Positions 34,439-43,253 of a DNA stretch of 64,000 bases are shown here, piece after piece. Origin of the DNA: Allokutzneria sp. NRRL B-24872 (GTDB lineage: Bacteria > Actinomycetota > Actinomycetes > Mycobacteriales > Pseudonocardiaceae). Made by a program: the position numbers and the translations under genes. The stretch lies in assembly GCF_002155965.1 (NCBI RefSeq), contig NZ_MUMH01000078.1, positions 1-64,000 on the forward strand, in the 5' to 3' direction. Position 1 is the stretch's first letter; each line of letters opens with the position of its first letter. Under the pieces are notes generated by a model. It was not told the DNA's origin. It made no database searches and saw only the letters and a list, made by a program, of their open reading frames with translations.

Positions 34439-35440
34439 ATGGCGACAACGTCACACCGAGCGCTGCGGCTGCTGTCCCTGCTCGGCTCGCGCGGGACGTG
34501 GCCGCTGCGGGATCTCGCCGCCCGCCTGGACGTCAGCGAACGCACCGTGCGGCGCGACCTGGAAACGCTGCGCGAACTCGGGTATCCGGTGGTGACCGTT
34601 CGCGGCCCAGCTGGCGGCTACCGGCTCGGCAACGGCCACACCCTGCCGCCGCTGCTGTTCGACCACGACCAAGCGCTCGCGATCGCCATCGCGCTGCAGA
34701 CCGCTCCCAGCTCCGTGTTCGGCATGCACGACGCCACCGCCAGAGCCCTGCTGACCGTGCAGCAGGCCATGCCGGACACCCTCCGCGCCGTCATGGAATC
34801 CCTGCGCCTGACCAGCTTGCGCAACTACTGGGAATTCCCCGCGCCGCCGATCGACCCCGCCGCGCTGGCCACCGTGGGCACCGCCGTGCGCCTGCGCCAC
34901 GTCCTCGTCACCGAGTTCCTGCGTCCCGACGGAACGCGCCCTGCCCCCGGCGAGCCGGACTTCGCGGCAGCCCGTCGGCTCGAACCCCACCACCTGGTCG
35001 TGTGGGCGGGGCGGTGGTACCTCATCGCCCACGACCTCGACGAACAGCGCTGGCGAGTGGACCGGGTCGACCGGCTGCACCCGCGTCCCACCGGCCGCGG
35101 CTTCGCACCCCGCGAACTCCCCGACCGCGACCTCGCGCACTTCGTCATGAGCCACCACGACCGCGGCGACACCCCCGCGACCTGGGAGTGCACGGGCAGC
35201 GCCCGTCTCAACCTGCCCGCGCACGTCGTGGCCCGCTGGGCGCCCGGCGGTTCCGTCGTCGAACACCTCGACACCCACCACTGCCGACTCACCCTCGGCG
35301 CCTGGTCCTGGGCGGGCGTCGCCGGAATCCTCGCCACCTTCGACACCGACCTCACCGACCTGCACCCGCCCGAACTCCGGCAAGCCTGCCGGACCATCGC
35401 GCGCCGCTACGCGGACCCCGGGCAACCGCGGCGGACGTGA
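34439..35440 (+). CDS. WYL-domain transcriptional regulator
   Basis: The 333-residue regulator has an N-terminal DeoR/HTH_11-type helix-turn-helix (LRDLAARLDVSERTVRRDLE, then RGPAGGYRLGNG) and a C-terminal WYL domain (WAGRWYLIAHDLDEQRWRVDRVDRL). WYL proteins in actinobacteria sense nucleic acids or small molecules. It is divergent from the flavin monooxygenase and its start lies 16 bp after a pair of repeats that may be its binding site. Immediately downstream is a decayed SRPBCC gene on the opposite strand. Confidence 0.92.
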   Translation: MATTSHRALRLLSLLGSRGTWPLRDLAARLDVSERTVRRDLETLRELGYPVVTVRGPAGGYRLGNGHTLPPLLFDHDQALAIAIALQTAPSSVFGMHDATARALLTVQQAMPDTLRAVMESLRLTSLRNYWEFPAPPIDPAALATVGTAVRLRHVLVTEFLRPDGTRPAPGEPDFAAARRLEPHHLVVWAGRWYLIAHDLDEQRWRVDRVDRLHPRPTGRGFAPRELPDRDLAHFVMSHHDRGDTPATWECTGSARLNLPAHVVARWAPGGSVVEHLDTHHCRLTLGAWSWAGVAGILATFDTDLTDLHPPELRQACRTIARRYADPGQPRRT

Positions 35441-35660
35441 TCAGGGCAGGCGTTCGCCGGTCTCCAGAAGGGTTTTGAGCCCGGACAGGATCGTGGGCCA
35501 GCCGTGCGAGACCGATTCGCGCACCTTCCCGGCCGGGCTCGGGGTAGTCGTCGGCGACCTTGAAGGTGTGCGCGAGCAGATCAGCGAGCCGGGGCGCCAG
35601 TCGGAGACGAGGTGCACGCCGTAGTACTGCTCGGTGAACTCTCCGTTGGTCGAGCTCGCT
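35441..35660 (-). pseudogene. Decayed SRPBCC/AHSA1-type gene
   Basis: Fragments of an activator-of-Hsp90-ATPase-like (SRPBCC) protein appear in more than one frame. One frame reads FTEQYYGVHLVSDWRPGSLI, another TFKVADDYPEPG, and the first frame again KVRESVSHGWPTILSGLKTL before a stop at 35441. In intact homologues these segments are separated by about 50-70 more residues, so there have been internal deletions as well as frameshifts. It follows the ArsR remnant, as in the common ArsR-SRPBCC two-gene operon. Confidence 0.7.
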
Positions 35661-35907
35661 CATCCTTCGGCCGCCAGAGCTTTCTTGAGGGTGGCGAGGG
35701 CGTTGAGGCGGCGCTTGTGGTACTTGCCGAGCCAGCGTCTTCGAGGATCGCGAGGTGCTTGGCCACCGCCTGGCGACTCAGCCCGGTCGGCGCGCACAGC
35801 TCGTGCAACCGCTGGCCGTCGCGGGCGTGCAGGGCGTCCAGCAGCGAACGCCGGGTCGGGTCGGCCAGGGCCTTGAACACCGCGTCGTCGTCCGCGCCAC
35901 CGCTCAT
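35660..35907 (-). pseudogene. Decayed ArsR-family regulator gene
   Basis: The first 55 codons are a good winged-helix start (VFKALADPTRRSLLDALHARD, then LCAPTGLSRQAVAKHLAIL). Directly after LEDAG the reading jumps to another frame that carries the family C-terminus WLGKYHKRRLNALATLKKAL and a stop at 35660. About 30 residues of the wing and linker are missing at the junction, so a deletion with a frame change has destroyed the gene. The protein would have repressed itself and the SRPBCC gene. Confidence 0.75.
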
Positions 35908-36352
35908 CGGCAACCTTTCAGTTCCCTTTCTGGGCGAACGACAGGCAACCACGCGGTTGCCTGTCAACCGGTGCGCCGGCGGTGCTGGTCGCCGCGTCCC
36001 ATCGTGTGCGCCACGCCTGCCTCGCAAGGAATCGGTCCGCCAGTGGTCACATTCTCGCACTGATCATTTCTGGGATCGATTTCATCGTTATCGAGAATGG
36101 CTCAGTAAAATTGCTCAAATTGGACCGTCACTCGAATGGAGTATGGCTCGAATTTGGCGCGAGGTGCTCGAATATTGCGGTATCCGGTCGGGGCGTGGGG
36201 CGCGGCGGAAATGGGGAGAAGTGTAGTTTCTAGATCGTTTTAATGTGTCCTCTCGCCCTCTCTGTCCGGGAAGGCCGGGTCTGATCACCCGAGGTGGCCC
36301 ACTGCAACGGCACGCGCCACGTGGGTCCGTGGGAAACGGATGAGGGGAATCG
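35908..36352. other. AT-richer intergenic region before the bacteriocin gene
   Basis: This 445-bp stretch has no convincing gene. Its middle (about 36050-36240) is clearly richer in A and T than the surroundings, and it must contain the bacteriocin promoter. A GAGGGGAAT ribosome site lies just before the ATG at 36353. No clear inverted repeat or regulator site was found. Confidence 0.6.
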
Positions 36353-36697
36353 ATGAAAATGACCACAGCGAGACGCTTGGGAAGAGCGGCCGTGGCGGGC
36401 GTCGCCGCACTGACGCTGACGCTCGGCGCCAGCGCGCCCGCGATGGCGTGGCTGCACCCCGGCTCGACGACGCAGTACCCGTCCGAAGGTGGCACGTGGC
36501 AGTACGGTTTCTGGAACGTCAAGGTCCGGTCGTACTACTACCACGCGAGCAGGTGCCACGGCTCGACCGTGGAGTACAACGGCGGCAGGCAGCGGAGCGT
36601 GGACACGGCCGCCGGGCGCACGTCGTCGGCGACCAAGGGCGCGGTCAACCAGCCGTGGGCCAGCGACCGGTACTGGTACCGGACGTCCTGCGGATAA
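36353..36697 (+). CDS. Lactococcin 972-family bacteriocin precursor
   Basis: The 114-residue secreted protein has a Sec signal peptide in about the first 31 residues (basic TARRLGRAA, hydrophobic AGVAALTLTL, cleavage after APAMA). The mature part begins WLHPGSTTQYPSEGG and continues with WQYGFWNVKVRSYYYH and SRCHGSTV, the family pattern. Two Cys could form a disulfide. Lactococcin 972 itself is an unmodified bacteriocin that binds lipid II and blocks septum formation. Family members are exported by Sec and sit before a membrane protein and an ABC ATPase, exactly as here. Confidence 0.9.
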   Translation: MKMTTARRLGRAAVAGVAALTLTLGASAPAMAWLHPGSTTQYPSEGGTWQYGFWNVKVRSYYYHASRCHGSTVEYNGGRQRSVDTAAGRTSSATKGAVNQPWASDRYWYRTSCG

Positions 36698-36777
36698 CGG
36701 TTCGGGGTGCGGAGACCGCGATCGGCGTTCTCCGCACCCTCTCCTTGTCCACCTGAGGAAGAAACGCGAGAACAAGC

Positions 36778-38742
36778 ATGACCCAGCGTGTCGTCGCGGG
36801 CGCCTCGGCGGTGTTGTTCATCCTGCTCGCCCTGGTAACGCATCTCATGGTCGATATGCACGACCGCGCGTTCCCGGTGGAGCTGGGCCCGGCCAGTTCG
36901 ATCAATCTGGACTTCGGCGAGTCCGGGCTCGGCGAGGACGCCGCCATCGAGTTGTTGCGTTCGTGGAACGCCAGGGCGGAGATCGGTCTGCTCAAGCAGA
37001 CTGCGGATCTTGGCGGCGATCTGCGCGGCAAGGTTTTCATCGAACTGAACGAGGCGCGGACGGCGCCCGACACCATCGGGTGGTACGGCGACGAGCCGCG
37101 AGCGCGGGTCCTCGGGTCGCAGGAGATGGCGACGGCGCTGCCGAGCGGAACCTATCTCGTCACCGGCCGGGTGGACCGGCTTCCCGAAGTCATCGGCGAT
37201 TTGCAGCGGCACGGTGTCACGGTGTCGCGCACGGACCCGACGCTCGCCCAGGACCTGGCAGGCCTGTACCGCCTGCGCAGCCTGGCGATCGCCTTCGCCA
37301 CCGGATGCGTTCTGCTGGTCACGCTGGTGCTCTACTGGCTGTCGGCGAAGTCCCGCGGCCGTTCCCTGCGGGTGCTGGGCGGCACGTCCGTCGCGCGGGT
37401 CCAGGTCGTCGACATGACCCGTTTCCTGGTCCTGGTAACCACGACGTGGGCGGCCACAACCGCTCCGGCGGTCCTGGTGGTCGGGGTCTGGAAGGGGTGG
37501 GAGTACACGTCGCTGTTCGCCACCCGGATGGCCGCGCTCGGCGGGCTGATGCTGGTGCTGGTGCTCGTGACGGCCGCGGTGCTGAGCGCGATCGCGACGC
37601 CGTCCGCGGACTCGATCGCGCGGCGGATGCCCGCGTCGCTGGGCATTCGCCGGTCCGCCAACCTGGTCAAGGCGGTGACGTTCTGCTTCGTGCTCCTGGC
37701 GGTGGGGCCCGCCTGGTCCGCGGTGACCAACGCCTCGGCGACCGCGCGGGAGATGGGCCAGTGGAACCGGCTGGCCGACCAGGTGCGCATGAGCTTCCAG
37801 GGCACCAGCGAAGCGGACTTCCAGCGGCTGATGGCGCCCTTCGGTGACCTGGTGCGCGAGGTGGACGCGCGGGGCTCGCTCGCGCTGAGCCACCTCACCG
37901 TCGACCAGCCGGACGCGTTGCCGGGGCGGCGGTGGGACTCCGTGCTCGGCCGGTGGAAGGGATTCGCGCTGGTGAACCAGCGCTGGCTGGACCTCATGCA
38001 GCCGGAGCGCTCCGGGGCGGCGCCTCGGACGGAGATCTCCAGAGCTGCCCTGCCACGGGAGTTCGTCGACGAGTTCGCCCTCTCCCTCGACCTGTGGAAG
38101 CGGCCTCCGGAGCCCGCCGCGGCCGTGCTGGAGCGGTTCCGGTTCCTCGACTCGGGACAGCAGTCGGTCCCGCTGGCCGAAGCGGGGGGCGAACTCCTGT
38201 TCCGCGACGACATCCTGATCGTCGTCGTCCCCGATGTCTGGTCGACCTTCGACGACAGCTTCCTGGTCAGCACGGCGTCGTCGGGAAACCTGCTGTTCAG
38301 CGGACTCGACCAGACGCAGGCGACGGTCACCGCGCACGGCGTCGGCAAAGAGGTGAAGGTCCGCCACGCCGCGGCGGACGGGATTCTGCGAGCCCAGTTC
38401 GCGGCTTACGACGCGTGGCTCGGGGTGGTTTCCCTGATCGGGCTGGCCGTCGCGCTCGTGGTGGCCGCCGCGATCAGCGCCTACGTCTCGGCGTTGCTGG
38501 CGGCCAGGAACGACTTCGCGCGGCGGCTCGCGGGACACGGCTGGACACGGGTGATGGCGGGCAGGCTCGTTCCCGAGATCGCGCTCGGCGCACTGGTGGC
38601 GGCAGTGCTTCTGCTCCTCCAGCCACCCGAACACGTCCTGCCCGTGCTCGTGACATCCGTGCTGCTGATCGCGGCGGCGCCGGTTGCCCACGTGCTCGCC
38701 GCCAGGCGGGCGTTCGCCGACGTTGGCGCCCGACGCCTCTGA
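36778..38742 (+). CDS. Bacteriocin-associated integral membrane protein (putative immunity/permease)
   Basis: The product is 654 residues. One membrane helix sits at the extreme N-terminus, followed by an extracytoplasmic region to about residue 165. Three to four helices lie at about 170-320, then a second large soluble loop (about 330-540), and a final group of three helices. This matches the long membrane partner of lactococcin 972 loci (TIGR01654-type) and looks like a FtsX/MacB-style permease layout. With the next gene's ATPase it probably gives self-immunity or export. The ATG at 36778 is 80 bp after the bacteriocin stop. Confidence 0.88.
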   Translation: MTQRVVAGASAVLFILLALVTHLMVDMHDRAFPVELGPASSINLDFGESGLGEDAAIELLRSWNARAEIGLLKQTADLGGDLRGKVFIELNEARTAPDTIGWYGDEPRARVLGSQEMATALPSGTYLVTGRVDRLPEVIGDLQRHGVTVSRTDPTLAQDLAGLYRLRSLAIAFATGCVLLVTLVLYWLSAKSRGRSLRVLGGTSVARVQVVDMTRFLVLVTTTWAATTAPAVLVVGVWKGWEYTSLFATRMAALGGLMLVLVLVTAAVLSAIATPSADSIARRMPASLGIRRSANLVKAVTFCFVLLAVGPAWSAVTNASATAREMGQWNRLADQVRMSFQGTSEADFQRLMAPFGDLVREVDARGSLALSHLTVDQPDALPGRRWDSVLGRWKGFALVNQRWLDLMQPERSGAAPRTEISRAALPREFVDEFALSLDLWKRPPEPAAAVLERFRFLDSGQQSVPLAEAGGELLFRDDILIVVVPDVWSTFDDSFLVSTASSGNLLFSGLDQTQATVTAHGVGKEVKVRHAAADGILRAQFAAYDAWLGVVSLIGLAVALVVAAAISAYVSALLAARNDFARRLAGHGWTRVMAGRLVPEIALGALVAAVLLLLQPPEHVLPVLVTSVLLIAAAPVAHVLAARRAFADVGARRL

Positions 38743-38778
38743 CGACAGCCGTTACGACCGATTTCCGAGGAGAGACCA

Positions 38779-39450
38779 GTGGACATCGAAGCGGTGGACG
38801 TGGGTGTGCTCATCGACGACCGCGAGATCGTGGCGGGGCAGTCGTTGACCTGCCGCCCGAACACCATGACCGCGCTGGTGGGGCCGAGCGGGTGCGGCAA
38901 GACGACGCTGCTGCACTGCGTCGGTCTGCTTCAGCGCCCGACGTTCGGACGGGTGCTCGTGGACGGTGCTGACACCAGCTCGTGGAGTTCCCGGCGGGTC
39001 CGCCAGTTCTGGCGCGACAACGCGGCTTTCGTGATCCAGGACTACGGGATCGTCGATGACGAGTCGGTCGCCTACAACGTCACTATGTCGGCGACCCTGT
39101 TCACCAACCGGCTGCGCGCGGACCAGTCGCGTTTGGAGGCCGCGCTCGACCGGACCGGGCTCGCTGGCCGCGGCGGCGACCGCGCTTCGCACCTGAGCGG
39201 CGGTGAGAAGCAGCGGTTGGCGATCGCCCGCGCCATCTACAAGGACGCCGCTGTCGTCCTGGTCGACGAGCCGACCGCCTCGCTGGACAGCGCCAACCGC
39301 ACCCTGGTCGTCGACCTGTTCGCCGACCGCGCAGCCGCGGGGTGCACCGTGATCATCGCGACCCATGACGAGGAGATGATGGCCGCGTGCGACAGCCTGC
39401 ACACCGTGAGTCGACAGCGCAGCGACACCACCGCGAAGGTGGCCCGATGA
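38779..39450 (+). CDS. ABC transporter ATPase of the lactococcin 972 group
   Basis: The 223-residue ATPase has Walker A GPSGCGKTTLLHCVG, signature LSGGEKQRLAIARA and Walker B VVLVDEPTASLDSAN. The size and sequence are of the MacB/LolD type, in line with TIGR03608-type ATPases of these bacteriocin loci. The GTG at 38779 follows GAGGAGAG. The stop overlaps the next start as ATGA, and the preceding gene is 36 bp away, so all four genes form one operon. Confidence 0.93.
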   Translation: MDIEAVDVGVLIDDREIVAGQSLTCRPNTMTALVGPSGCGKTTLLHCVGLLQRPTFGRVLVDGADTSSWSSRRVRQFWRDNAAFVIQDYGIVDDESVAYNVTMSATLFTNRLRADQSRLEAALDRTGLAGRGGDRASHLSGGEKQRLAIARAIYKDAAVVLVDEPTASLDSANRTLVVDLFADRAAAGCTVIIATHDEEMMAACDSLHTVSRQRSDTTAKVAR

Positions 39451-39803
39451 ACCGCAAACGAATCGTGCTGATCGCCGTGGCGCTGGTCGCCGTCGTCGTC
39501 GCCGTGCTCGCCTGGCTGGGAGTCTTCAACCGCCTGTTCGGCGACGGGTACAGCGCTCCCGCGTGCGAGCAGTTGCCCACCAGGGCCGAGGCGACCCAGG
39601 CGATGTCCCGCAACGGCGGCCTGGCGCAGAAGCTGGCCGCGGTCGGTCCGGGAGTCGAGGTCGCCGTGAGCACTCCCTGTTCCGACTCGAACCGAGCGCT
39701 GGTCGTGGTCCGGGTCGGCACCGGCGAGGAGGAAGCCGCTGCCCGCAGCGTGCTTCGGGAGAGCGATGGCTTCGGCGTCCCCGCGACCGTCGAACGGCGA
39801 TAG
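39447..39803 (+). CDS. Small membrane-anchored protein, last gene of the bacteriocin operon
   Basis: The product is 118 residues with a single N-terminal membrane helix (IVLIAVALVAVVVAVLAWLG) and a 90-residue outer domain containing two Cys (PACEQL and TPCSDS), probably disulfide-linked. It overlaps the ATPase gene by 4 bp. I know no function for this family. Its place in the operon suggests an accessory immunity or sensing role at the outer face of the membrane. Confidence 0.75.
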   Translation: MNRKRIVLIAVALVAVVVAVLAWLGVFNRLFGDGYSAPACEQLPTRAEATQAMSRNGGLAQKLAAVGPGVEVAVSTPCSDSNRALVVVRVGTGEEEAAARSVLRESDGFGVPATVERR

Positions 39804-39807
39804 CGAG

Positions 39808-41244
39808 TCAGGTGCTCGGTATCGCCGCTGCGGCGGCTGACCGGACGGCCGGGTGCGAGTCGACCAGGGCGTCGGCGAGCAGCGAACGCAGGCCAGGAGG
39901 AGCGGTTCGCCCCAGAGCGGTCGCGGCGTTGGCGCGGACGCGTGGCCTGGGGTCGCGCAGGGCCTCGGTCAGCAGCGGGAGCGTCTTCGCGTGGGTGATC
40001 CGCCCGAGTGCCGCGGCGGCGCGGGAGCGGACCAGCTCGTCCTCGTCGGTGATCGCGGTGGTCAGCATCCAGAGGGAGGCCGGGTCGGCGTGTTGGCCGA
40101 TGATCCAGACGATGACGCGGCGGACGAGCGGGTCGGGGGAGTGGCTCGGCAGGTGGTGCCGTGTGCCGATGCGGGCGAGGATTCGTCCGGCGAGCTTGCG
40201 GACGCGCCGCTCGTCGGTGGTCATCAGCACCCGCACCACGGTGGGCGCGACCGAGTCGTCGGCCAGGCGAACCAGGCCGGTGAGGGCCGCGTGGACGTGC
40301 CGACCGTCGCAGGCGGCGGCCAACCGGCCGAGAGCGCGGTGGTCGCCGTGCCTGGCCAGGACGCGGAAGGCCCGCGCGCGAACGACGGGGTGAACGTCGT
40401 CGGTGGCTTTGAGGGCGGCGGGCGTCGTCAATGGCCCGCCGATCCGGTTCAGGGCCAGCAGGGCGCCCTCGCGAACGTCGGGCGAACTGCGGTCGAGCAG
40501 CGCCGCGATCGCAGGTGCGGCCTCCAGCGCTTCGAGCTTGCCCAGAGCTTCCAGTACGGGCAGCGCTTGGATGTCATCGGACTCGCGCAGAACGCCGATG
40601 AGCGGTCCGGTCGCTTCCGCGACGCGCAGGTTGCCGAGCACTTCCGCAGCCGCGAAGCGGCCCGGGCGGCGGTGGCGGAGGTGCTCGATCAGCACCGGGG
40701 CAACCCGACGTTCACCGGCCCGGCTCAGCGCGCGGGTGATGTCGTGCGCCGCGCAGTGGTGCAGCTGCCCCAGCGCGTCGGCGAGGACGTCCAGCCGTCT
40801 CGGGTCGCTGGTCTCAGCGATGCGCTGGGCGGCGGCGCGGCCGAGCCAGGCCCGATCGCCGTCCTCGTCGTTCAGCAGCGCCACCAACAGGTCGAACACC
40901 TCGTCCGAGGACTTCGCGGTGAGGCCCTCCAAGGCGGCCTGGACGACGGTGGCGGCGGGGTCGGACAGGGCCTGCACGAGGATCGGCTGATGAGCGGGAT
41001 CGCGGCCGGAACCGAGGGCGCTGATCGCGATGGTGCGGACCGTGGTGTTCGGATGGGCCGCCAGGGTGGCCAGCCAAGCTGATCCGGTCTGGTCGGCCAC
41101 AACCGCGCGCGCGTGCTGGGAGAACGCGTTGTGCGCCTCGGCGCGTGCCTCCGACCAGACTTCCGGATCGTTCGGTTCGAGCTCGACCAGCCGGGCGAGG
41201 AGCGCCTGGCCGACAGCGGTGACCGAATCCCGATGTTCACCCAT
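39808..41244 (-). CDS. HEAT-repeat protein
   Basis: The 478-residue soluble protein is built almost entirely of short two-helix repeats with the HEAT/PBS-lyase pattern, for example VRSRAAAALGRITHAKTLP and VRANAATALGRTAPPGLRSL near the C-terminus. About 12 or more units can be counted. Such proteins act as binding scaffolds, and the partner is unknown. It starts at ATG 41244, and its stop is 5 bp from the convergent end of the bacteriocin operon. Confidence 0.85.
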   Translation of the reverse strand: MGEHRDSVTAVGQALLARLVELEPNDPEVWSEARAEAHNAFSQHARAVVADQTGSAWLATLAAHPNTTVRTIAISALGSGRDPAHQPILVQALSDPAATVVQAALEGLTAKSSDEVFDLLVALLNDEDGDRAWLGRAAAQRIAETSDPRRLDVLADALGQLHHCAAHDITRALSRAGERRVAPVLIEHLRHRRPGRFAAAEVLGNLRVAEATGPLIGVLRESDDIQALPVLEALGKLEALEAAPAIAALLDRSSPDVREGALLALNRIGGPLTTPAALKATDDVHPVVRARAFRVLARHGDHRALGRLAAACDGRHVHAALTGLVRLADDSVAPTVVRVLMTTDERRVRKLAGRILARIGTRHHLPSHSPDPLVRRVIVWIIGQHADPASLWMLTTAITDEDELVRSRAAAALGRITHAKTLPLLTEALRDPRPRVRANAATALGRTAPPGLRSLLADALVDSHPAVRSAAAAAIPST

Positions 41245-41554
41245 GACGCCAGTGTGCCCAGCCACGCCACCGAGATTCGCCGTCCCGCAACGGGGCCAGG
41301 CGCAGTACCGGTCTTCTCGGCACCGTTGGGCCCCAAGACACCGATCGGAGTGCGGCTTCCGCGCCGTGGCAGTCGCCGATCAACGTGGCGCCCTGGTGTG
41401 GCGATCAGGGACAGGCAGGACCGGCTCGTTTCGTCGACGCCGTCGACATCGACTGGGATCGCACCCTTTGGCGTGACCAGCCGCGGGTCGCTCGGTGCAC
41501 CGCCTCGACAGTGCCGGGTGCGGGACGCGACCGCCCGCACCCGGCAGGCCGAGT
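41245..41554. other. Gene-free stretch with a possible ABC-ATPase fragment on the minus strand
   Basis: No complete gene is present. On the minus strand around 41310-41480 a short open text contains VDVDGVDETS and then IGVLGPNGAEKTG, which resembles the first strand and Walker A of a DrrA-type ABC ATPase but has Glu where Gly is required. It may be a decayed fragment or chance similarity. Confidence 0.3.
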
Positions 41555-42112
41555 TCAGGCGGCGATCGGGCCGAAGACCCAGTTGCCCTTGGCGTTCTCG
41601 TCAGCGCTGCGGAAGAACTGCTCGTTGGCGAGGTGCAACTCGTCCCGGCTGAGCGTGCCGTTGCCGTCCAGGTCGAGCCGGTCGAACGCCGCGCTCCCGG
41701 CTTCCTCGGACAGGCGGAAGGCGCTGGCCATCATCCGGACGTACTCCGTCCTGGTGATCAGCCCGTCGTCGTCGACGTCCATCAGGTCGTAGAAGGCGTC
41801 CGCGATCGGCGCGATGTGGGTCAGATAGCCCTCGTCGGCGGTGGTCACGAACCGCTCCATGCCCGTGGAGTACTCCTCGACGTTGACCCGTTCGTCACCG
41901 TCGGAGTCCATCGGAAGTGTGACCGTTTCCCACAGCGTGTTGTAGCGGTCGCGGACGAGCTGGCATTCAGGTGAACCAGGCGCATATCCGAACGCCGCGA
42001 CCAGGCGATCGGCGGATGCGGTGTAGTCCATTCTGTCAATGGTCCCGTCGTCATCGATATCCAACAGAGCGAAAAGATGAGCCAGTTTGCGTCGTTGCAG
42101 TTCGTTGAGCAT
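41555..42112 (-). CDS. Four-EF-hand calcium-binding protein
   Basis: The 185-residue acidic protein has four EF-hand loops of canonical pattern: DIDDDGTIDRMD, DSDGDERVNVEE, DVDDDGLITRTE and DLDGNGTLSRDE. Position 1, 3, 5 and 12 ligands are present in each. Proteins of this type (calerythrin, sarcoplasmic-like) buffer or sense Ca2+ in actinomycetes. The ATG at 42112 follows AAGGA. It is divergent from the reductase-FAAL-ACP operon with only 82 bp between starts, so shared regulation is likely. Cytoplasmic, as no signal peptide is present. Confidence 0.93.
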   Translation of the reverse strand: MLNELQRRKLAHLFALLDIDDDGTIDRMDYTASADRLVAAFGYAPGSPECQLVRDRYNTLWETVTLPMDSDGDERVNVEEYSTGMERFVTTADEGYLTHIAPIADAFYDLMDVDDDGLITRTEYVRMMASAFRLSEEAGSAAFDRLDLDGNGTLSRDELHLANEQFFRSADENAKGNWVFGPIAA

Positions 42113-42194
42113 GTTTGTAGTTCCTTCTTCGGGGGCGTTAGTCTGACTGGAATGGAGGGTACTGTCTGCGGTGCCGACGTCGGAAGGTTGTTTT

Positions 42195-43253
42195 GTGGCT
42201 AACCATGTGGTAGATGGCGCCAACGGCTTTGTTGGCTCTCATCTGATCGGCGCTCTCGTGGCCAGGGGAGATTCGGTCATCGCATTGGCACGTGCCAGTG
42301 AAGAAGTGTGCCGGAGGAAGGTGGCCGATGCGCTTGCCACGCTGCACCTTGACCCCGGCCTGGTGTCAAAAGTGCAGTTCAGAGCGTTCTCGCTGGCGGA
42401 GCCCGACCTGGGCCTTCCCGTGTCCGACGTCTTCGCCGAACCGTGCACCTATTGGCACAGTGCCGCCCTCATCACGTTCTTCCCGCGCCGCGAGGACGAA
42501 CTCCGCGCCGTCAACGTGGAGGGTTCGGATAACGTGCGGGCAACGTTTTCGCGACACTCTTCTCCGGGCTCCAGGTACATCCACGTCAGCACGGCGTACC
42601 AATGCGGAACCGCTGAGGGAAAAACCATGGAGGGCTGGCCCGAATACGCTCGTCCGGCAGCGTTCAGAAATGACTACGAACACTCGAAACGGACGGCCGA
42701 GATCCAACTGTCTCGCACGAGACTAGCGCGGGACGGAGACGTTCTCGTCACCCGATTGGGCATCATGGTTGGGCATTCGGGTACCGGTCGGGCGTTGTCC
42801 GATCTGGGCATCTACGACTTCCTGAGGGTCATCGCCATGTTCGCGAGGCGCACCCCCGGTGAACGAGTTCGCTTTGTCTGCCACCCGAACGCGACGCTGC
42901 ACCTGACGCCGATCGACGGCACCGTGGACCGGTTGCTCGCGCTCGCCGACGGCCCCTTCGACCGGCCCGTCCGGCACCTCGTGAACAGGGTTGCGGTGCC
43001 GGTGGCCGACCTGTTCGCCGTCATCTCCGCGCACCTGCCCATCGAGCTGGTCGCGGTCACCGCCGCCGACGTGGCGGCCGAGCCCTTCGGCAGGTTCGAG
43101 GCGATCGTCAACATGCGGTGCAAGTACACCTCGCCCTACCTGCGCTTCGAGTACGACTTCGAGTGCCACGACGACGCCTCACCACCACCCGTCACGCCTC
43201 GCGTCCTGGACCTGCTCATCTCCTGGTACGTCCGAGAGGGGCTGCCCGCATGA
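42195..43253 (+). CDS. Extended-SDR thioester/acyl reductase-like protein
   Basis: The 352-residue NAD(P)-dependent protein resembles stand-alone reductase (R) domains and male-sterility-type acyl reductases. The dinucleotide motif is GANGFVGSHLIG at residue 8, STAYQCG supplies the catalytic Ser/Thr region, and YEHSK gives Tyr and Lys. The start is a GTG at 42195 behind GGAAGG. A GTG at 42171 is the alternative. It overlaps the FAAL gene as ATGA. The context suggests reduction of an acyl-ACP made by the FAAL to an aldehyde or alcohol. This is inference, and other oxidoreductions are possible. Confidence 0.82.
   Translation: MANHVVDGANGFVGSHLIGALVARGDSVIALARASEEVCRRKVADALATLHLDPGLVSKVQFRAFSLAEPDLGLPVSDVFAEPCTYWHSAALITFFPRREDELRAVNVEGSDNVRATFSRHSSPGSRYIHVSTAYQCGTAEGKTMEGWPEYARPAAFRNDYEHSKRTAEIQLSRTRLARDGDVLVTRLGIMVGHSGTGRALSDLGIYDFLRVIAMFARRTPGERVRFVCHPNATLHLTPIDGTVDRLLALADGPFDRPVRHLVNRVAVPVADLFAVISAHLPIELVAVTAADVAAEPFGRFEAIVNMRCKYTSPYLRFEYDFECHDDASPPPVTPRVLDLLISWYVREGLPA

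Noticed and set aside
42174-42183. CCGACGTCGG palindrome as operator of the reductase operon
   Set aside because: Ten bases of pure GC-rich palindrome are expected by chance here and it abuts the ribosome site. There is no second copy in the intergenic region.
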